Below are positions 1-12,347 of a stretch of 64,000 nucleotides of DNA, one piece after another. The stretch spans positions 5,122,001 to 5,186,000 of the forward strand of contig OX940863.1 in assembly GCA_954871525.1 (NCBI GenBank), read 5' to 3'. The DNA comes from Parietaria judaica. Its lineage: Eukaryota > Streptophyta > Magnoliopsida > Rosales > Urticaceae. Every line of letters begins with the position of its first letter. The first letter of the stretch is position 1. The position numbers and the translations under genes were made by a program. The notes below the pieces were generated by a model that ran no database searches, was not told the DNA's origin, and saw nothing but the letters and a program-made list of their open reading frames with translations.

Positions 1-964
<964 letters not shown>

Positions 965-2381
965 CTCTTTTGAGTCCATTAATACGTGTGTTTTATGTCT
1001 GAGTTTGTGTGATGTTTAGTGGTGCTTTTATGTGGTTTGTGATGTTGGAACTTTGTCCTAGTAGTGTAGGGTTCGGGGTAAATAGTTATTTTGGCGTGTT
1101 AAATAACTTTCACCTGTTATAAAAAGGTTATGATTTTGCTCATATGATATGAGCCTTGTACTGTTTAGGCGCGTGTCATAGTGTTTTTTCCTTTTAAAAA
1201 AGAAAAAATATGTGAATTTTAAAAGCTTTTGGACTTAATTAAGATTCTCTTCTAATTAATATATATATATATATAAGGAAATTGTACGAAATACCCATTT
1301 TGTGTCAAACCTTTTAAAAAACTACCCATTGTGTGTGTAAAAAACTACACATAATGGGTAGTTTTTTAAAAGGTTTGCAAAAAATGGGTATTTTGTTAAT
1401 TAACCCATATATATATTGTTGTAAATTAAATGAAAAAGAAAATAAATTCGATAAAAAAATTAACATGAAAACTCAATTTGAGATCGAAATAACAATAAGG
1501 AGAAAAATCTTTAATGATCGGAAAGATATCATTAAAAAAAGACGTCCAAGTAGTAATTAACGCCACCGATTTCAACAAACTCCTTAAACTTACATGACTT
1601 TCGGTATATTTCTAATCCCTTTTATTTCAGCGCAAAAGTCTCAAATATACAACAAAATAATATCGCACTGCAACGCTACACAACGAGTCGGACCTTGGCT
1701 TCGAGTATATATACTTAATATATATATACAGTCGAATCTCGTTAAATTAATATTCGATATATTAATAATCTCGATAATATAACACTTTTGTATGGTCCCG
1801 ACTCTAACTAACATGACTAATTTTTTCCTCGAAGAATTAATAAATTAGATAAAATACTAAAATTCTTTGGTCACAACAATATTAATTTATAGAAGCTTTA
1901 ATATATATTACTACTGTTATATATAATGTTCACTTTCCATTAACATTATATCGTGAAACTTGATAATAAATAAATAAAATAACCTTAAAGAAGCCGTTAA
2001 TTGGATGGTAGGTAGATGATTAGTTACATGACGTGTGAGTATATTTGCATTTGTTAATTACAGCCTAATTGCTGAATAATATATTTGCTTTTGGGTTATG
2101 ATCGATCTTAATAAAGCGCGAGGAACAAACAAGGGAATATTATAGTTTCATGGTAATCAAATGTTCAATCATATAAAAATAGGCCATTGATCAATCTTAA
2201 ATCTTTTGCTTTTAACGTGATCTAGTGAGGAACTTTGGTAAGTGTACTTTAAGTATCAAAATAAATCATAGCAAGAAGAGACCAAAATCCAACTTCCTCA
2301 AGTGGACACACCAAACAAATATACATATGATGAAATTACGTTGGTCAAATACGTTGGTCAAATTACGTTGGTCAAATATAC
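965..2381. other. Intergenic AT-rich DNA downstream of ACO
   Basis: This stretch holds the ACO 3' UTR (roughly the first 200 bases), a short AT run near 1260-1275, a small hairpin MITE (listed separately) and otherwise AT-rich sequence. At its end, 2336-2378 holds three tandem copies of a 14-15-base unit ending in GGTCAAAT that run into the foldback element. I see no supported gene. Confidence 0.6.
1289..1394. repeat. Short palindromic MITE-like element
   Basis: An almost perfect inverted repeat. The left arm at 1289-1330 (containing ATACCCATTTTG and AACTACCCATT) is the reverse complement of the right arm at 1353-1394 (containing AATGGGTAGTT and AATGGGTATTTT), with a loop of about 22 bases. 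A related end (AAAATGAGTATTTCGTTAATTAACCC) occurs near 62135-62160, so this is probably a family. No transposase is present and I could not define a clear target duplication. Confidence 0.7.
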
Positions 2382-3418
2382 AAAGACCCAACCTTTGGTC
2401 AAATACGTTGTTGTGTATACAACCTCCGTAAATAGCGGCAAAAGTACCCAAACTTGGCATTTGGGAATTGACCGAGAAAATCTATTTATGTGGCAATCAG
2501 CCTTTGCCATGTGGCATGCCACATGGCACTTGGCCGCCACGTAATTTTTACTTTTAAAATTATTTTTATTTTTAAACAAAATTATTTTTTATTTTTAATA
2601 AAAAAAATTCCAGTAATAACAAATAATGAATATTTAAATTTAAATATTCATATTATTGGTTATAATTATTTATTTTTAGAAAAGTGGGTAGAACGAATAA
2701 AAATCACCGTTCACGGTTCACTTGAACTCTGTTTCCGATCTGTTTCACGCGTCGAATAAAATTGTTTAATATGTTTAATAATAATAACCAATAAACACAT
2801 ACATATTGTTTACAAAGTCAAAACATAATTAAATACACACCACTTATTAAAAAAAAATAGTAGTCATATTTATATTTAACAAAAAATTATTTTTATTTGT
2901 TTGCATGATATTTTTTTGTGTTTGCATTTTATAATAATAATAATTTTTTAATATGTTTTTTTATTTATATATTATTCTTTTTTTTTAATTGTCGTTATAA
3001 TAATCATATGATTATTATTATTAAACATATTAAGCGATTTCGTTCCACCCGTGAACCGGATCGGAGGAAGAGCTTGAGTGAACCTTGAACGGTGATTTTT
3101 TTCTTTATTTATTTCGTTTGACCCAATTTTCTAAAATGAATAATTATATTTAATAATAAAAATCAATAATGAATATTTGAATTTAAATATTCATTATTGG
3201 TTATTATTGAAAAATAATATAATTTTTATTTTTTTTTAAATTATTTAATAAAATAATAATTACGTTGCATGCCACGTGGCAAAGGCTAATAGCCACATGG
3301 ACAAATATTCTCGGTCAACTCCCAAATGCCGAGTTTAGGTACTTTTGCCGCCATTTACGGAGGTTGTATACACAGCTGAGCATTTGACCAAAGATTGGGT
3401 CTTTTTGCCGCAATTAAT
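2382..3418. mobile_element. Foldback (long inverted repeat) DNA element, about 1.0 kb
   Basis: The left part (AAGACCCAACCTTTGG onward, through a GGCAAAAGTACCCAAACTTGG motif, CCATGTGGCATGCCACATGG, and a block with CACCGTTCACGGTTCACTTG) recurs as its reverse complement on the right, ending TTTGACCAAAGATTGGGTC around 3415. The arms are about 450-500 bases with scattered mismatches and meet near 2900 in AT-rich DNA. GGCAAAAGTACCC-type ends are common in plant Mutator-like MITEs, but I found no clean target duplication; the left border is blurred by GGTCAAAT tandem copies. No coding capacity is visible. It is a non-autonomous TIR/foldback element, superfamily uncertain. Confidence 0.7.
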
Positions 3419-4142
3419 CCTATATATAATGGACCCATATTTGACAATGATATTAGTATAATACTGATACGTTGCGTTCATAAATTCGATGGACCCATAT
3501 TTAATGCCACTTTTTTAAATTGATTTTATTCATTATTATTTTATTTGGAGATTAATTTACTTTACCAGTGTGAAGGGAAACTATAGTTATAGAAGCTTTG
3601 AGTAAGCATAATTTTTTTTTTTGCCAGAGAAATTACAAAAAAAGTTTATACAATCAGAACCGTAAACGGTTTTCAAAATCTGAGTACCCCGAAATCCGGT
3701 TATCATTTTTCCGATAGCTGTTTTTTTTTAATATGTAGATTAGACATATTTCCAGTTTTCTAGATGCTCCGGTGATTAATATGAGAGGGGAATTAGGAAC
3801 AGTAAGATCAAGATGGTGTGTTTTGATTTCATTTATTGCTTGACAAACAAGTCAAGTAAATCCCAAGTCCAAATCTTATAATCAATCAAGTACAAGCTTG
3901 ACATTAAGATCCAAAACTCGCTAGTGCTACAAAAATAGTCGAAATAACTTGTAATTAGAACAAACAAAACCCATCAAAATCTATTTGAGTACACATTTTC
4001 CAATTTTGGTACCCAATTCCAAACAACAACCAAAGAACATAATTTCCGGTATATTCAGCGTTCAGCTCCCAAAAAACCTTCTCCGATTTCCACTTCACTC
4101 GTCGAAGTTGTTTCATTCAAAACCGCCGTTCGATTGTTTCCG
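3419..4142. other. Intergenic spacer and CLMP1 3' UTR
   Basis: AT-rich spacer followed, from roughly 3800, by the probable 3' untranslated region of the leftward CLMP1-type gene. The rightward open frame from 3985 overlaps the end of that gene antisense and shows no recognisable protein. Confidence 0.5.
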
Positions 4143-6416
4143 TCACACCTGGCTTTTTTTCTCTTCATCCTTTTTCGGTTCATCGACCTCGCTCGGAGTC
4201 TCTGCCTTCTTGCTGTCTCCTTCGGCAGTGGCACCGACGTTCGAACAGTGGTTCTTTAGGACCATCGAAATGTCTGTCTCCGAAGCTCCGGCGAGCTTGA
4301 ACCGTTCTACAGCCGCGTCGAGATTCTTCTTCCAATCTCCCATCACGAGCTTGCACTCCACTTGCGACCGCTCAAAGAGCATATTTCCCCAAAACAAATG
4401 GATCTGCGACCTCATTACAGCCGCTTGCTCCGCCGCCTCCTCTGGCGGGATCTCGCTGGAGGAGGATTCAGCTTCAGCCTTTTTCCGTCTCTTTGACAGC
4501 TCGTCCTTCTTTAAGCTCGGGTCTTTGACCTCGTTCGCCCGCTGTTCCTCCAGCTTCTCCCACATCTCCGTTGCGACTGTCATCTTCTCCTCTGCACTGT
4601 CGAAGAGCTTCAGCGTCTCTGCAGAGTCCCATTTCGATAGATCGGTTTTCTTCGCCACGGCGAAGGACCAGTGGAGCTTCGCCATCTCGAACTGTTGTTG
4701 ACCGAGAGCGAGCAACCCCTCGTAGAAGTCGGGTTTGATAGCGAGGGCTTCCTCGTACTTCTCCCTCGCCAGAGTATACTTCTCCTTCACCCAATCGTAT
4801 GCTGTCTGGAGCTGTGTCGTGACGATTTCGGTTCCGGCGGACTCATCGAGCGGAATCCGCTTCCTTGCGGCACACATGTGAACGTTACCCCAGTTGAAGA
4901 ACGCCAGAGCGACGACCTCCTGGAACTTGGCAGCCGCCTTGTCGAAGAGGCTTTGGGCTTCCTCGCCGGTGACGGTCTCTTCGAGAGCCTCTGAGCAGAG
5001 TTCCATTCCAAGCTCGTGGAGGTCGATGTGCGCATCGGGGTCGATCCCGACGTGGGTGCGGAAGAGCTGAGCGAACTCGAAGAGCCAGTCGTCCATTTCC
5101 AGCTCTTTGCAGTCTGGGTCCTCTGTTGCTGGTGGCTTCTCATTCAAAACTTCTTTTTCTGTCTTTTCAATCTCGGAATCTGCATTTTCCAATGGAGATT
5201 CTTCTAGTGAAGAAAGAGATCCATTTTCGTCTCCTTTTGCATTATTCTCCACAGGTTTCTCCTCTTCCTCCTCTGGCAAAGGAGGTTCTTGCTCCGCACT
5301 CACCTCCACGACGTGCAGTCTCAACATTCCGATCGAGTCTGGCTCATCGGTACCGGGATCTTTTGCTATCAGCCCATCAACAAAACTCTCTGCTAACCTA
5401 AGCTCATCTGTAGATGTTATCGTCACCAAATCGCCGTCACCGTCTTTATACTTGATCAAGACCGACTGTGACGACGGAAACCGCTTGGTCACAATTTCCC
5501 TCAACACTCTGAAACCACAATTCAAAGGCATTTGAGCCAACCTGATGTCATGATCGTACACGAGCTTCAACTGCCTCCACCGAACCGGAGTGTCCACTAA
5601 CAGCGAAACCACCGCCGACGAAGGCCCCTCCTTCAGGCCGCCCGAGCTGGTACCCTTCATCGAACCACCAGAAGATTGCTTCAACGCTAGTTTCGGCGAA
5701 AACGCTTTACTATTCTCAGAAACCGGAATCCCTTGAGAGCCCTTCTCCGCCTTACTGTTCCCGGAGATAGCAGCACTCAAACCCGCAGCCGCCTTCTTCG
5801 GCACCGGGCGGGCGGGCAGGCAGGGCCCAAGCCCCCCAATGGGCGTGCCACGGACTGCGGACGCCCCTAGCGCAGCCGGAGACGGACGGCTCTGCAAATC
5901 CTGCTGCGCCTCTGCACGGGGCCCGAGAGCCGCCCTGAGGCGCTGAGCAATGTCAAGAGCATCCCTGTGGTTGGGCTCAGCCGCGAGCAGGGCCTGCACG
6001 TCCTGCGACGCCATGTCGGCCTTTCCAACAGCCTCGTACGCCCTAGCGCGGCGGAGCAGAGCCCGGACGAAGCGGGGCTGGACTTGCAGCGCCATGGTGC
6101 ACTCGGCAACAACAGCGTCATAGTCGATGGGCTTCATCTGCATCAGGCAAGCAGCCCGGTTGCTGTGGAACACAGCTCGGTCCGGGTGGCTCTTGGGAGT
6201 GAGCTTGAGCGCATTGTCGTACTGTTCGAGCGCGCCTTTAAAGTCCTTGCTCTGGAACCTCTTGTTGCCTTCTTCCTTGAGCTCGTGAGCTCGCTTCAGG
6301 AAGATTGACGAGTCCAAGTCAACGCCGCCATTGGCGCTCGGCGTCGTCGAGCTAAGGTTGTCACCCGAAGCTTGGTTCGAACCACCCTTCTTCTTCCTTC
6401 CCCCAGATTTCCCCAT
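4143..6416 (-). CDS. CLMP1: TPR and PB1 domain protein, CLUMPED CHLOROPLASTS 1 / Phox2 type
   Basis: A single-exon 757-residue protein. It opens with the basic MGKSGGRKKKGG tag typical of plant Phox (PB1 plus Hop-like TPR) proteins. Three TPR repeats cover about residues 39-155 (AHELKEEGNKRFQSKDF, then NRAACLMQM and RRARAYEAVG). A PB1 domain at about 276-350 has its OPCA-type acidic loop (YKDGDGDLVTITSTDEL). An acidic, low-complexity linker (about 378-440) leads to a second helical, TPR-like region. In Arabidopsis CLMP1 is needed for chloroplast separation and positioning near the cytoskeleton; Phox proteins are also considered co-chaperone-like. The assignment rests on domain order, length and the N-terminal tag. 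A probable 5' UTR intron lies upstream. It lies tail to tail with the ACO gene across about 3.2 kb. Confidence 0.9.
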   Translation of the reverse strand: MGKSGGRKKKGGSNQASGDNLSSTTPSANGGVDLDSSIFLKRAHELKEEGNKRFQSKDFKGALEQYDNALKLTPKSHPDRAVFHSNRAACLMQMKPIDYDAVVAECTMALQVQPRFVRALLRRARAYEAVGKADMASQDVQALLAAEPNHRDALDIAQRLRAALGPRAEAQQDLQSRPSPAALGASAVRGTPIGGLGPCLPARPVPKKAAAGLSAAISGNSKAEKGSQGIPVSENSKAFSPKLALKQSSGGSMKGTSSGGLKEGPSSAVVSLLVDTPVRWRQLKLVYDHDIRLAQMPLNCGFRVLREIVTKRFPSSQSVLIKYKDGDGDLVTITSTDELRLAESFVDGLIAKDPGTDEPDSIGMLRLHVVEVSAEQEPPLPEEEEEKPVENNAKGDENGSLSSLEESPLENADSEIEKTEKEVLNEKPPATEDPDCKELEMDDWLFEFAQLFRTHVGIDPDAHIDLHELGMELCSEALEETVTGEEAQSLFDKAAAKFQEVVALAFFNWGNVHMCAARKRIPLDESAGTEIVTTQLQTAYDWVKEKYTLAREKYEEALAIKPDFYEGLLALGQQQFEMAKLHWSFAVAKKTDLSKWDSAETLKLFDSAEEKMTVATEMWEKLEEQRANEVKDPSLKKDELSKRRKKAEAESSSSEIPPEEAAEQAAVMRSQIHLFWGNMLFERSQVECKLVMGDWKKNLDAAVERFKLAGASETDISMVLKNHCSNVGATAEGDSKKAETPSEVDEPKKDEEKKSQV

Positions 6417-6499
6417 AAATTACGAAAAACAAAAAAAAAACAAAAAAAAAATTGTCCCTTTTCTTCGGAATTGGACCCTCAATCGAAATTCGATTAATC

Positions 6500-6611
6500 T
6501 AAAGAGGATAAGCAAAAAAAAAAGTAGCAATCTTATAGGGCAAGAGAATCGAATCCGAGCTTCGGTTCAAGAGAGAATATTATAATGAGCAAATCGATAG
6601 GCAGTACTTAC
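6500..6611 (-). other. Probable 5' UTR intron of the CLMP1-type gene
   Basis: Read on the minus strand, a strong donor (CTTCG then GTAAGTACT, at about 6611) is followed about 110 bases later by a pyrimidine-rich stretch ending TTTAG near 6500, upstream of the ATG at 6416. This is inferred from splice-site consensus only. Confidence 0.5.
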
Positions 6612-6619
6612 CGAAGGCA

Positions 6620-7300
6620 AGCTTTAAGCTTTCGAGCAGATAACTTTCAGCGAAGCTTAGAGGTTGGATCAGAGCGAGGTTTAATGGAGGAATTGGAATT
6701 GGATTGGTGATGGAAAATGGGGTTTTGGGACGGTACAGACAAAGGGCTGAAACCCTAGAGGGACTGTTGGCTTGGCCTATTTCGTTGTAAGAAGATGGCT
6801 CGTCATGACCGTTGGATCTGCATACTTTTTCTCAGGAAGCTCGTAGACTGAGATGATGAAATTAAACAATTTATGTTTTTATTCATTTTCGAGCGAGTTT
6901 TGTTGTTATTATTTCATTATTCAAGTTCAATCTTCTTATTTCTTCTTGCTGTTTTTATTTTTTTGTTTCATGGTTTGTAATTATCGTGATTGATTTTGAT
7001 TTGTGGCCCTGTGTTCGGACTATTAATATAGTCAAAAGAATATAGACAAGACTTTTTTAGCATATAATTTGGTCATATTTTTATCTTTGGCCATGTAAAA
7101 TGAGAATAAATGATAGTATTTGTCTGAATATTTAATCAATGAATTTCAGTTTTGAATATTAAAGGAAGAGGAGAAAAAAAAAATTGCACGACATTTCTAT
7201 TACAAGTAAAACGACGTCTAACTGAGGCGTTCAAATCTAAAAAGCGGCATTTTATTTTTTTCAATTGCACGACATTTCTATTACAAAAAATATATTTTTT
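6620..7300. other. Intergenic spacer upstream of CLMP1-type gene
   Basis: Contains the promoter side of the leftward CLMP1-type gene and then AT-rich spacer. A 19-base motif, TTGCACGACATTTCTATTAC, occurs twice (about 7183 and 7266). I see no gene. Confidence 0.5.
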
Positions 7301-7991
7301 TAGGGGTGAAAGCGGAACCGGGAATCGGAAAATTAGTTATTTTTGGTACCTATCCCAAAAATTCGGGATTTTCATTTTTGGTACCGGTTCCGATTGTAAA
7401 TTTCCCTATTTTTTTTTTAAAACCAATACCGAGAAAAAGTAAGAGAAGATTCGTGAAAAAATTTAGTACTTAATACGAGACAAAAATCAATGGCCAAAAC
7501 AAAAACTTAACACGAGATATACATTTTGTTTGCGAGCGAAATTTTCTAGTTGGAAGACGAAGACATGTAATCGGCGGTGGAGAGATCTGGGCAAAGAGAA
7601 GAATATGACGGCGCGATGGATGAAAAAAGAGATTGAAAGGGTCGAGAATTGAAAATGGTAAATATTAAACCCTAATAACGAAAAACTACACGTAGTTTAA
7701 GTCATAAAAAACGACATATAACCCAAAAACTACGATAAGCATACAAAATATTTAAAAACAACATAATATGAAAACATCTAAAACTACATGTAGTTTAAAA
7801 CCGGAACCGGTACCAAAAATCGGGAAATTTTGCTTCTGGTGCCGGTTCCGATTCCCGGTTCCATAAACCGTGAACCGGGAAGTACCGGTTCCCAGTTTCA
7901 AACTAAATTTTCATTTTTTTTTTAAACCGTTCCGGGACCGGTATCGGAACCGGGACAAAACCGGAAAACGGTTACAAAATTTTCACCCCTA
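7301..7991. mobile_element. hAT-like MITE with TAGGGGTGAAA termini
   Basis: The ends are inverted: TAGGGGTGAAA at 7301 and TTTTCACCCCTA ending 7991. The subterminal regions are rich in CGGTACCGGTTCCGATTCCCGG-type repeats in both orientations (7310-7400 and 7800-7960), as is usual for non-autonomous hAT elements. The flanks read ATTTTTT(T) on both sides, compatible with a 7-8-bp target duplication but ambiguous because it is a T run. No transposase frame is present in the 691 bases. Confidence 0.7.
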
Positions 7992-8176
7992 ATTTTTTTA
8001 ATAGAAAAAATATTATCAAATTTAATAGGAATTCTTTTATATATATATATATATATATTTCACGTATTTATTTCAATATCAACTTAAAATAAACGACATG
8101 TCGTTTCCAAAATACTAAGTTAAGTCGAGAAGGGCAGTATCGTAATCATGTACCGCGTCTCCAAGGAGCTAGGGTT

Positions 8177-8184
8177 GTATAAAT
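8177..8184 (+). promoter_or_regulatory. TATA box of a possible short rightward transcript
   Basis: TATAAATA follows AGGGTTG and is followed about 30 bases later by a purine-rich stretch that reads like a plant 5' UTR (CTTCGTCTTCTTCGTCTC, AGGGTTTCG). It would drive the small open frame at 8316. Confidence 0.4.
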
Positions 8185-8315
8185 ACCGGAGGTCTCCGCA
8201 GAAGAAAAACTCACAGAATTCAATTCTGAAGAAGGCTTCGCCATTTCTGTTCAGATCTTCGTCTTCTTCGTCTCTAAATTTCTTCTAGGGTTTCGCTTTT
8301 GTCTATTATCTTTTA

Positions 8316-8585
8316 TTGTTTGGAAACATTTGGGAAAAGTTCCTCAGTTCTGTATCGATGGAGAGTCTGTCAAGCTCTTCGTTGCAAAGAGCATGGAGGT
8401 ACAAAGACTGCCGAGATATCGTTTCGGTCGCCATTTGCGCATTGGCGATTCGATTGTTGCTCGTCCACATTTCTTCTCTCTTTCTCCATCGTCGTCTTCT
8501 GCTTTTGTTGCTTCAAACCCTAATCTTCATTTCAATCAAAAAATGGAAGAAGAAAAGAAATCAGTGTCGTTCAGTGGATCTTTAG
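8316..8585 (+). CDS. Possible small membrane-type protein (unrecognised)
   Basis: An 89-codon frame downstream of a convincing TATA box and 5' UTR-like sequence. An internal ATG (at 8358) gives a 75-residue version starting MESLSSSSLQRAWRYKDC. Both contain one long hydrophobic stretch (IVSVAICALAIRLLLVHI and on) followed by a basic tail (KKWKKKRNQCR). I do not recognise a family. A second overlapping frame (8330-8611) is equally long, so the coding frame is unproven and the transcript could be non-coding. It converges on COP1. Confidence 0.25.
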   Translation: MFGNIWEKFLSSVSMESLSSSSLQRAWRYKDCRDIVSVAICALAIRLLLVHISSLFLHRRLLLLLLQTLIFISIKKWKKKRNQCRSVDL

Positions 8586-8935
8586 GGTTTCGAAGAAGAC
8601 TCGTGGGTTGACCATGCAAAGGAACGATACTGGACAGTCAATACTTGATACATTCACAAGATTTGATACGGTTCATGATCGGAACCGGGACAAAACAGGA
8701 CACTAGTTTTGGAAGAAGATTAAGTTGATTAGCAATTCTGATTTGGACCAGAGAGATTCTGGGTCATGAAGATTACAGATAAAACAGTGTATTAATGCAC
8801 AATAGTCTGGTTCTCCTGATGAAATAACAGACGGGAGATAGGCAAAGCCCACTTTCTCCTCTTTTTTCATGTGGCAGTGTTGGTGTTTTGTTGATTCTAA
8901 GGCTATTAGGTTTTTACACAATGAGAGTGATTCGT

Positions 8936-11900
8936 TCAAGGAGCCAGAACGAGCACTTTGATCGAGCCGCCGCTATTGGCGGTGAGCATGGTGGGGCTGT
9001 CGCTCTTCCAGCACACGGCGCTTATGAAGTAAGGCCCCCTGTCGTCCTCGTTCTCGTTCTGCTCCGACGACACGAACTTGTAAGACGCCATTGGTCTCGA
9101 AATCGCCTGCAACAAAGTCATCAAAGTCTTGATCAGATTCAACAAATTTATAGAGTTAAAGTAATTTCCCACATTCTCCTCTTGAATTTTATCATAATGC
9201 CCTTGGACAAAGAAATTAATTTAATTTATTAAAAAAAATTATTATATTTTAAAAAATAGAAGGAAATAAAAATTACTTGTATTAAAATGAATAAAAAAAA
9301 TTCCTCACCTTGTGATAGACAAAGACTTGGTTGGTCTCGCTGCCACAAGCAAGGTATTCATTACTTACTGCGAGACCCACAAAGTTCTTCTCGTTGGTGT
9401 GGCCTCGATACGTGCAAATCTAAAAGAGATCAAGACATGATGAACACACCAGATTGCTATTCAAATAAATGAATGGAGATAGGAGAGAGACTGACCGGAA
9501 CGTTATCCGCTACGTCCCAGAGCCGCAATGTGCTGTCTGTGGAGGCAGAAGCGAGTTCGTTGTTCGACAAGAACTTCACGTACGAAACGGCTTTCGTGTG
9601 TCCGCTAAATACGTGCAGCGGTTGCTTCACGTTCCTCAAGTCGTAGTAATGAACGTGATGATCTGCGGAACCTACCTGAGGTTTTGCAAGGCTTATCATC
9701 AGATCTTCATATTTGTAAACAAGATTAGATGTTAAAAATCAATCAGAATGTCATCAGGATTGTATTTTGAAGTAAATTTTCAATTATGCCCGTTTCAACT
9801 TGCGCAAATTTTAAGCTATGAGCAATGCAAATACTAGTACATTTCGATGATTTTAAACCGGGCATAAACGCAGACGTACTGCCACAAAGATGCTCGACCC
9901 AGGATTGTACTTGACGGAGCAAATGTTCGCCTTCATGTCGATGTTCAGAACACTTGCTTCTTGTTTAGTGCACCATATTTTGACCTGAAAACAATACCGA
10001 AAGCATGAGGAGACTGCCTGTAGCAATAAAACACAAGCGTTAAGATCACAGTAACCACCTTACAGTCGTCACTGCCAGACACAAGCATTGACGGCTCAGT
10101 CCGTGAGAAATCAACACTCCAAGCTCGTTTTTCATGCTCCTCGTACTCCATAACGCTCTGTTGATAATGAGATTGTATAATTAAATGCAAATATTATCCA
10201 GATTGAAGTCGACATATGGCGAAAAATGTTCACCTGTCGAGTTGTTACGTCCCAAACAGTTACAACGCCGTCATAGTCGCTGCTCGCAATGTGACCCTTT
10301 GTGTACTTACTCCAACTTAAGCAACTCAGCTTGCACCGTGTAGGCAATTCAACAATAGGGCAGTGAATTTCTGCTGGTTCATTGACCACCTGCAAGCAAT
10401 CAAAGAGGCTATATTTGAGGTCGAACAAACACTTCTTTCAACACGTGTTTAACGTTTGACATAGACCCTTCTCAGTACAATTGATTCCGTTGCTTACCGT
10501 GGCAAATTCGAAGACCTTGATGCGCCTCGAAACTCCAGCAGTGGCAAGGAATTCGTCATCGCGATCGAATTCTATACTGCAACAAGTGAGATATGGATTC
10601 TCATAAGAAAATGCGTTCGAACTCAACATGTTAATTCACAAATAAGCTAATTTCAAAGGGTTTTAAACCTACTCTTCAAGTAATAAAAGAAATATCTCGA
10701 ATTTAAAAGTGAAGAAACATTTGACTCACCTGGACACAATGTTAGCGGCGTGAAAAATGTCACCGTGCCTCAGTTCAGCAATGACTCTCAATCGACTAAT
10801 CGAAGCAGAAAAAGAAAAAGCCAACATTGCATATCAAAGGTATGAATGAAGCTTTAATTCCTGAAAATCTGGATACTGATATATGAAATTATGAATATTA
10901 AACTGCAATGCTGGTACCTATATCTCGTAAAGGTAGATAACACAGATTGGAAATCATCCAGACCTGGACTATAACCTTCCATAATACTTGCTACATTCTT
11001 GTTTCGATCTTCTCTTTTGTGCGAATGCGCAAGCCAATTTCGCCGCTTTTGTAAGTAACATTCTTGCAAGTCATTAAACTGTTGCAAGACACGTAAAAAA
11101 AAATATTAAGAAAAGAGCATCATACATGAACAAGGAACCATGAAAGGTAATGCAATAGAGAGCTGACCTGTGAATAGACCTGCCTCTTCCTTGCTAGAGC
11201 TAGTGCTGATGGAGCAATAGGTTGCAAAGAGTCCTTGATCTTGAGTCCCTGGAAGTTCGGTGGACCGAGAAGATCGGGTTTTTTACCCTGCAGACTTCCG
11301 GAAGCGAGTTGCAGCTGAGCAGAGTAGGCACTGTAATTGTTGCCACTGCCATTTTTATTAGCTAAAGAAGAGGTCGTTGCATTCTCTGCAACTGGGTCAT
11401 CTATCATCATTCTCATTCTTCCTGAGAATCTCTCCTTTTCTTTGTACAGTTCTACTCTACGCCTCTCTACCACGCTTAAGTCCTCCTTGATGTACTGGAG
11501 ATCCGATTGTATCTACAAATTTGCATAGAAAACAAATCTTTTCAGCTCAAAAAGGCGGTTATCCAGTGGCGTATGCGACCGATAGATGGTAAATTTCGGA
11601 GTTTAAGGACCTCGGTGAGCTCGTCGAGCTTCTGCTTCCGCAGCTGCTGTAGGAAATTGAGCATGATCTTCATGTTCGTATCGGCCTCGTCTTGCTCCAT
11701 CTTCCGCTTCTTCTCCGTGAGGAGCGAAAGTAAGCTGTCGAGCTCCTTAACCGACACGTCAAGACCCTGACTACGATTCAGATGGCAAAGTCAGTCCATG
11801 CAACGCGATCACACACCGCGGAAAGCATTCACCACGAGGATATAATGCAAGTCCCCCAAACACGTTCGACACAGATTCCCAATAGACTAAGACGACTGAC

Positions 11901-12347
11901 CTGTTGCAACGCTTGGCGCAGATGCTCGAACGGCGACGCGGTCTTCGCGATTTGAGAAGCCGAAGTTTTCTTCAAACACTGCAAAACGTTAACGCAGCCA
12001 AATCAGCTCCGAAATCGAAATCGTTTCCCCGCAAAGCAAACGCGCCATTAACGCAACCAACGCACCTTGTCGAGCAAGATGTTGGGGAAGATGTGAGAGG
12101 TGGTGAGGTAGTGAGAGCAGGAAGGACAGTCGCTCTTGTTCTTGAGGTGAGTGACCAAGCACATGTAGCAGAAGCTGTGGCCGCACGCCGTGAGGAACGC
12201 GTCCTTGATGATCTGCATACAAATCGGGCACAGAATGTCCCGGTCAGCGGCGCCGTCCTCCGCCGCCGGGGGAGGAGGAGGAGGATCCTCGGGTGGATTC
12301 TCCGGCGACATCTCCGACTTGACCATCGGCACCAAGCTCTCTCCCAT
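8936..12347 (-). CDS. COP1: E3 ubiquitin ligase COP1 (complete, 13 exons)
   Basis: COP1 is the central repressor of photomorphogenesis: with SPA proteins it marks light-signalling transcription factors such as HY5 for degradation in the nucleus. Exons, 5' to 3' on the minus strand: 12066-12347, 11901-11978, 11611-11766, 11168-11512, 10918-11078, 10730-10795, 10498-10576, 10234-10389, 10059-10157, 9880-9984, 9496-9675, 9309-9419, 8936-9106. All introns are GT-AG and the total is 1989 bases, 662 residues. A C3HC4 RING (CPICMQ to CPSC) spans residues 40-77. A coiled coil follows (exons 3-4), then the basic region [14 protein letters not shown], and a C-terminal WD40 propeller from about residue 340 ([28 protein letters not shown]) ending [11 protein letters not shown]. 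Length and exon structure agree with the family. Nothing looks broken. Confidence 0.97.

Noticed and set aside
3985..4701. 238-codon rightward open frame overlapping the CLMP1-type gene
   Set aside because: It is antisense to the well-supported TPR/PB1 coding sequence and its translation is Ser/Phe-rich shadow sequence without a domain.
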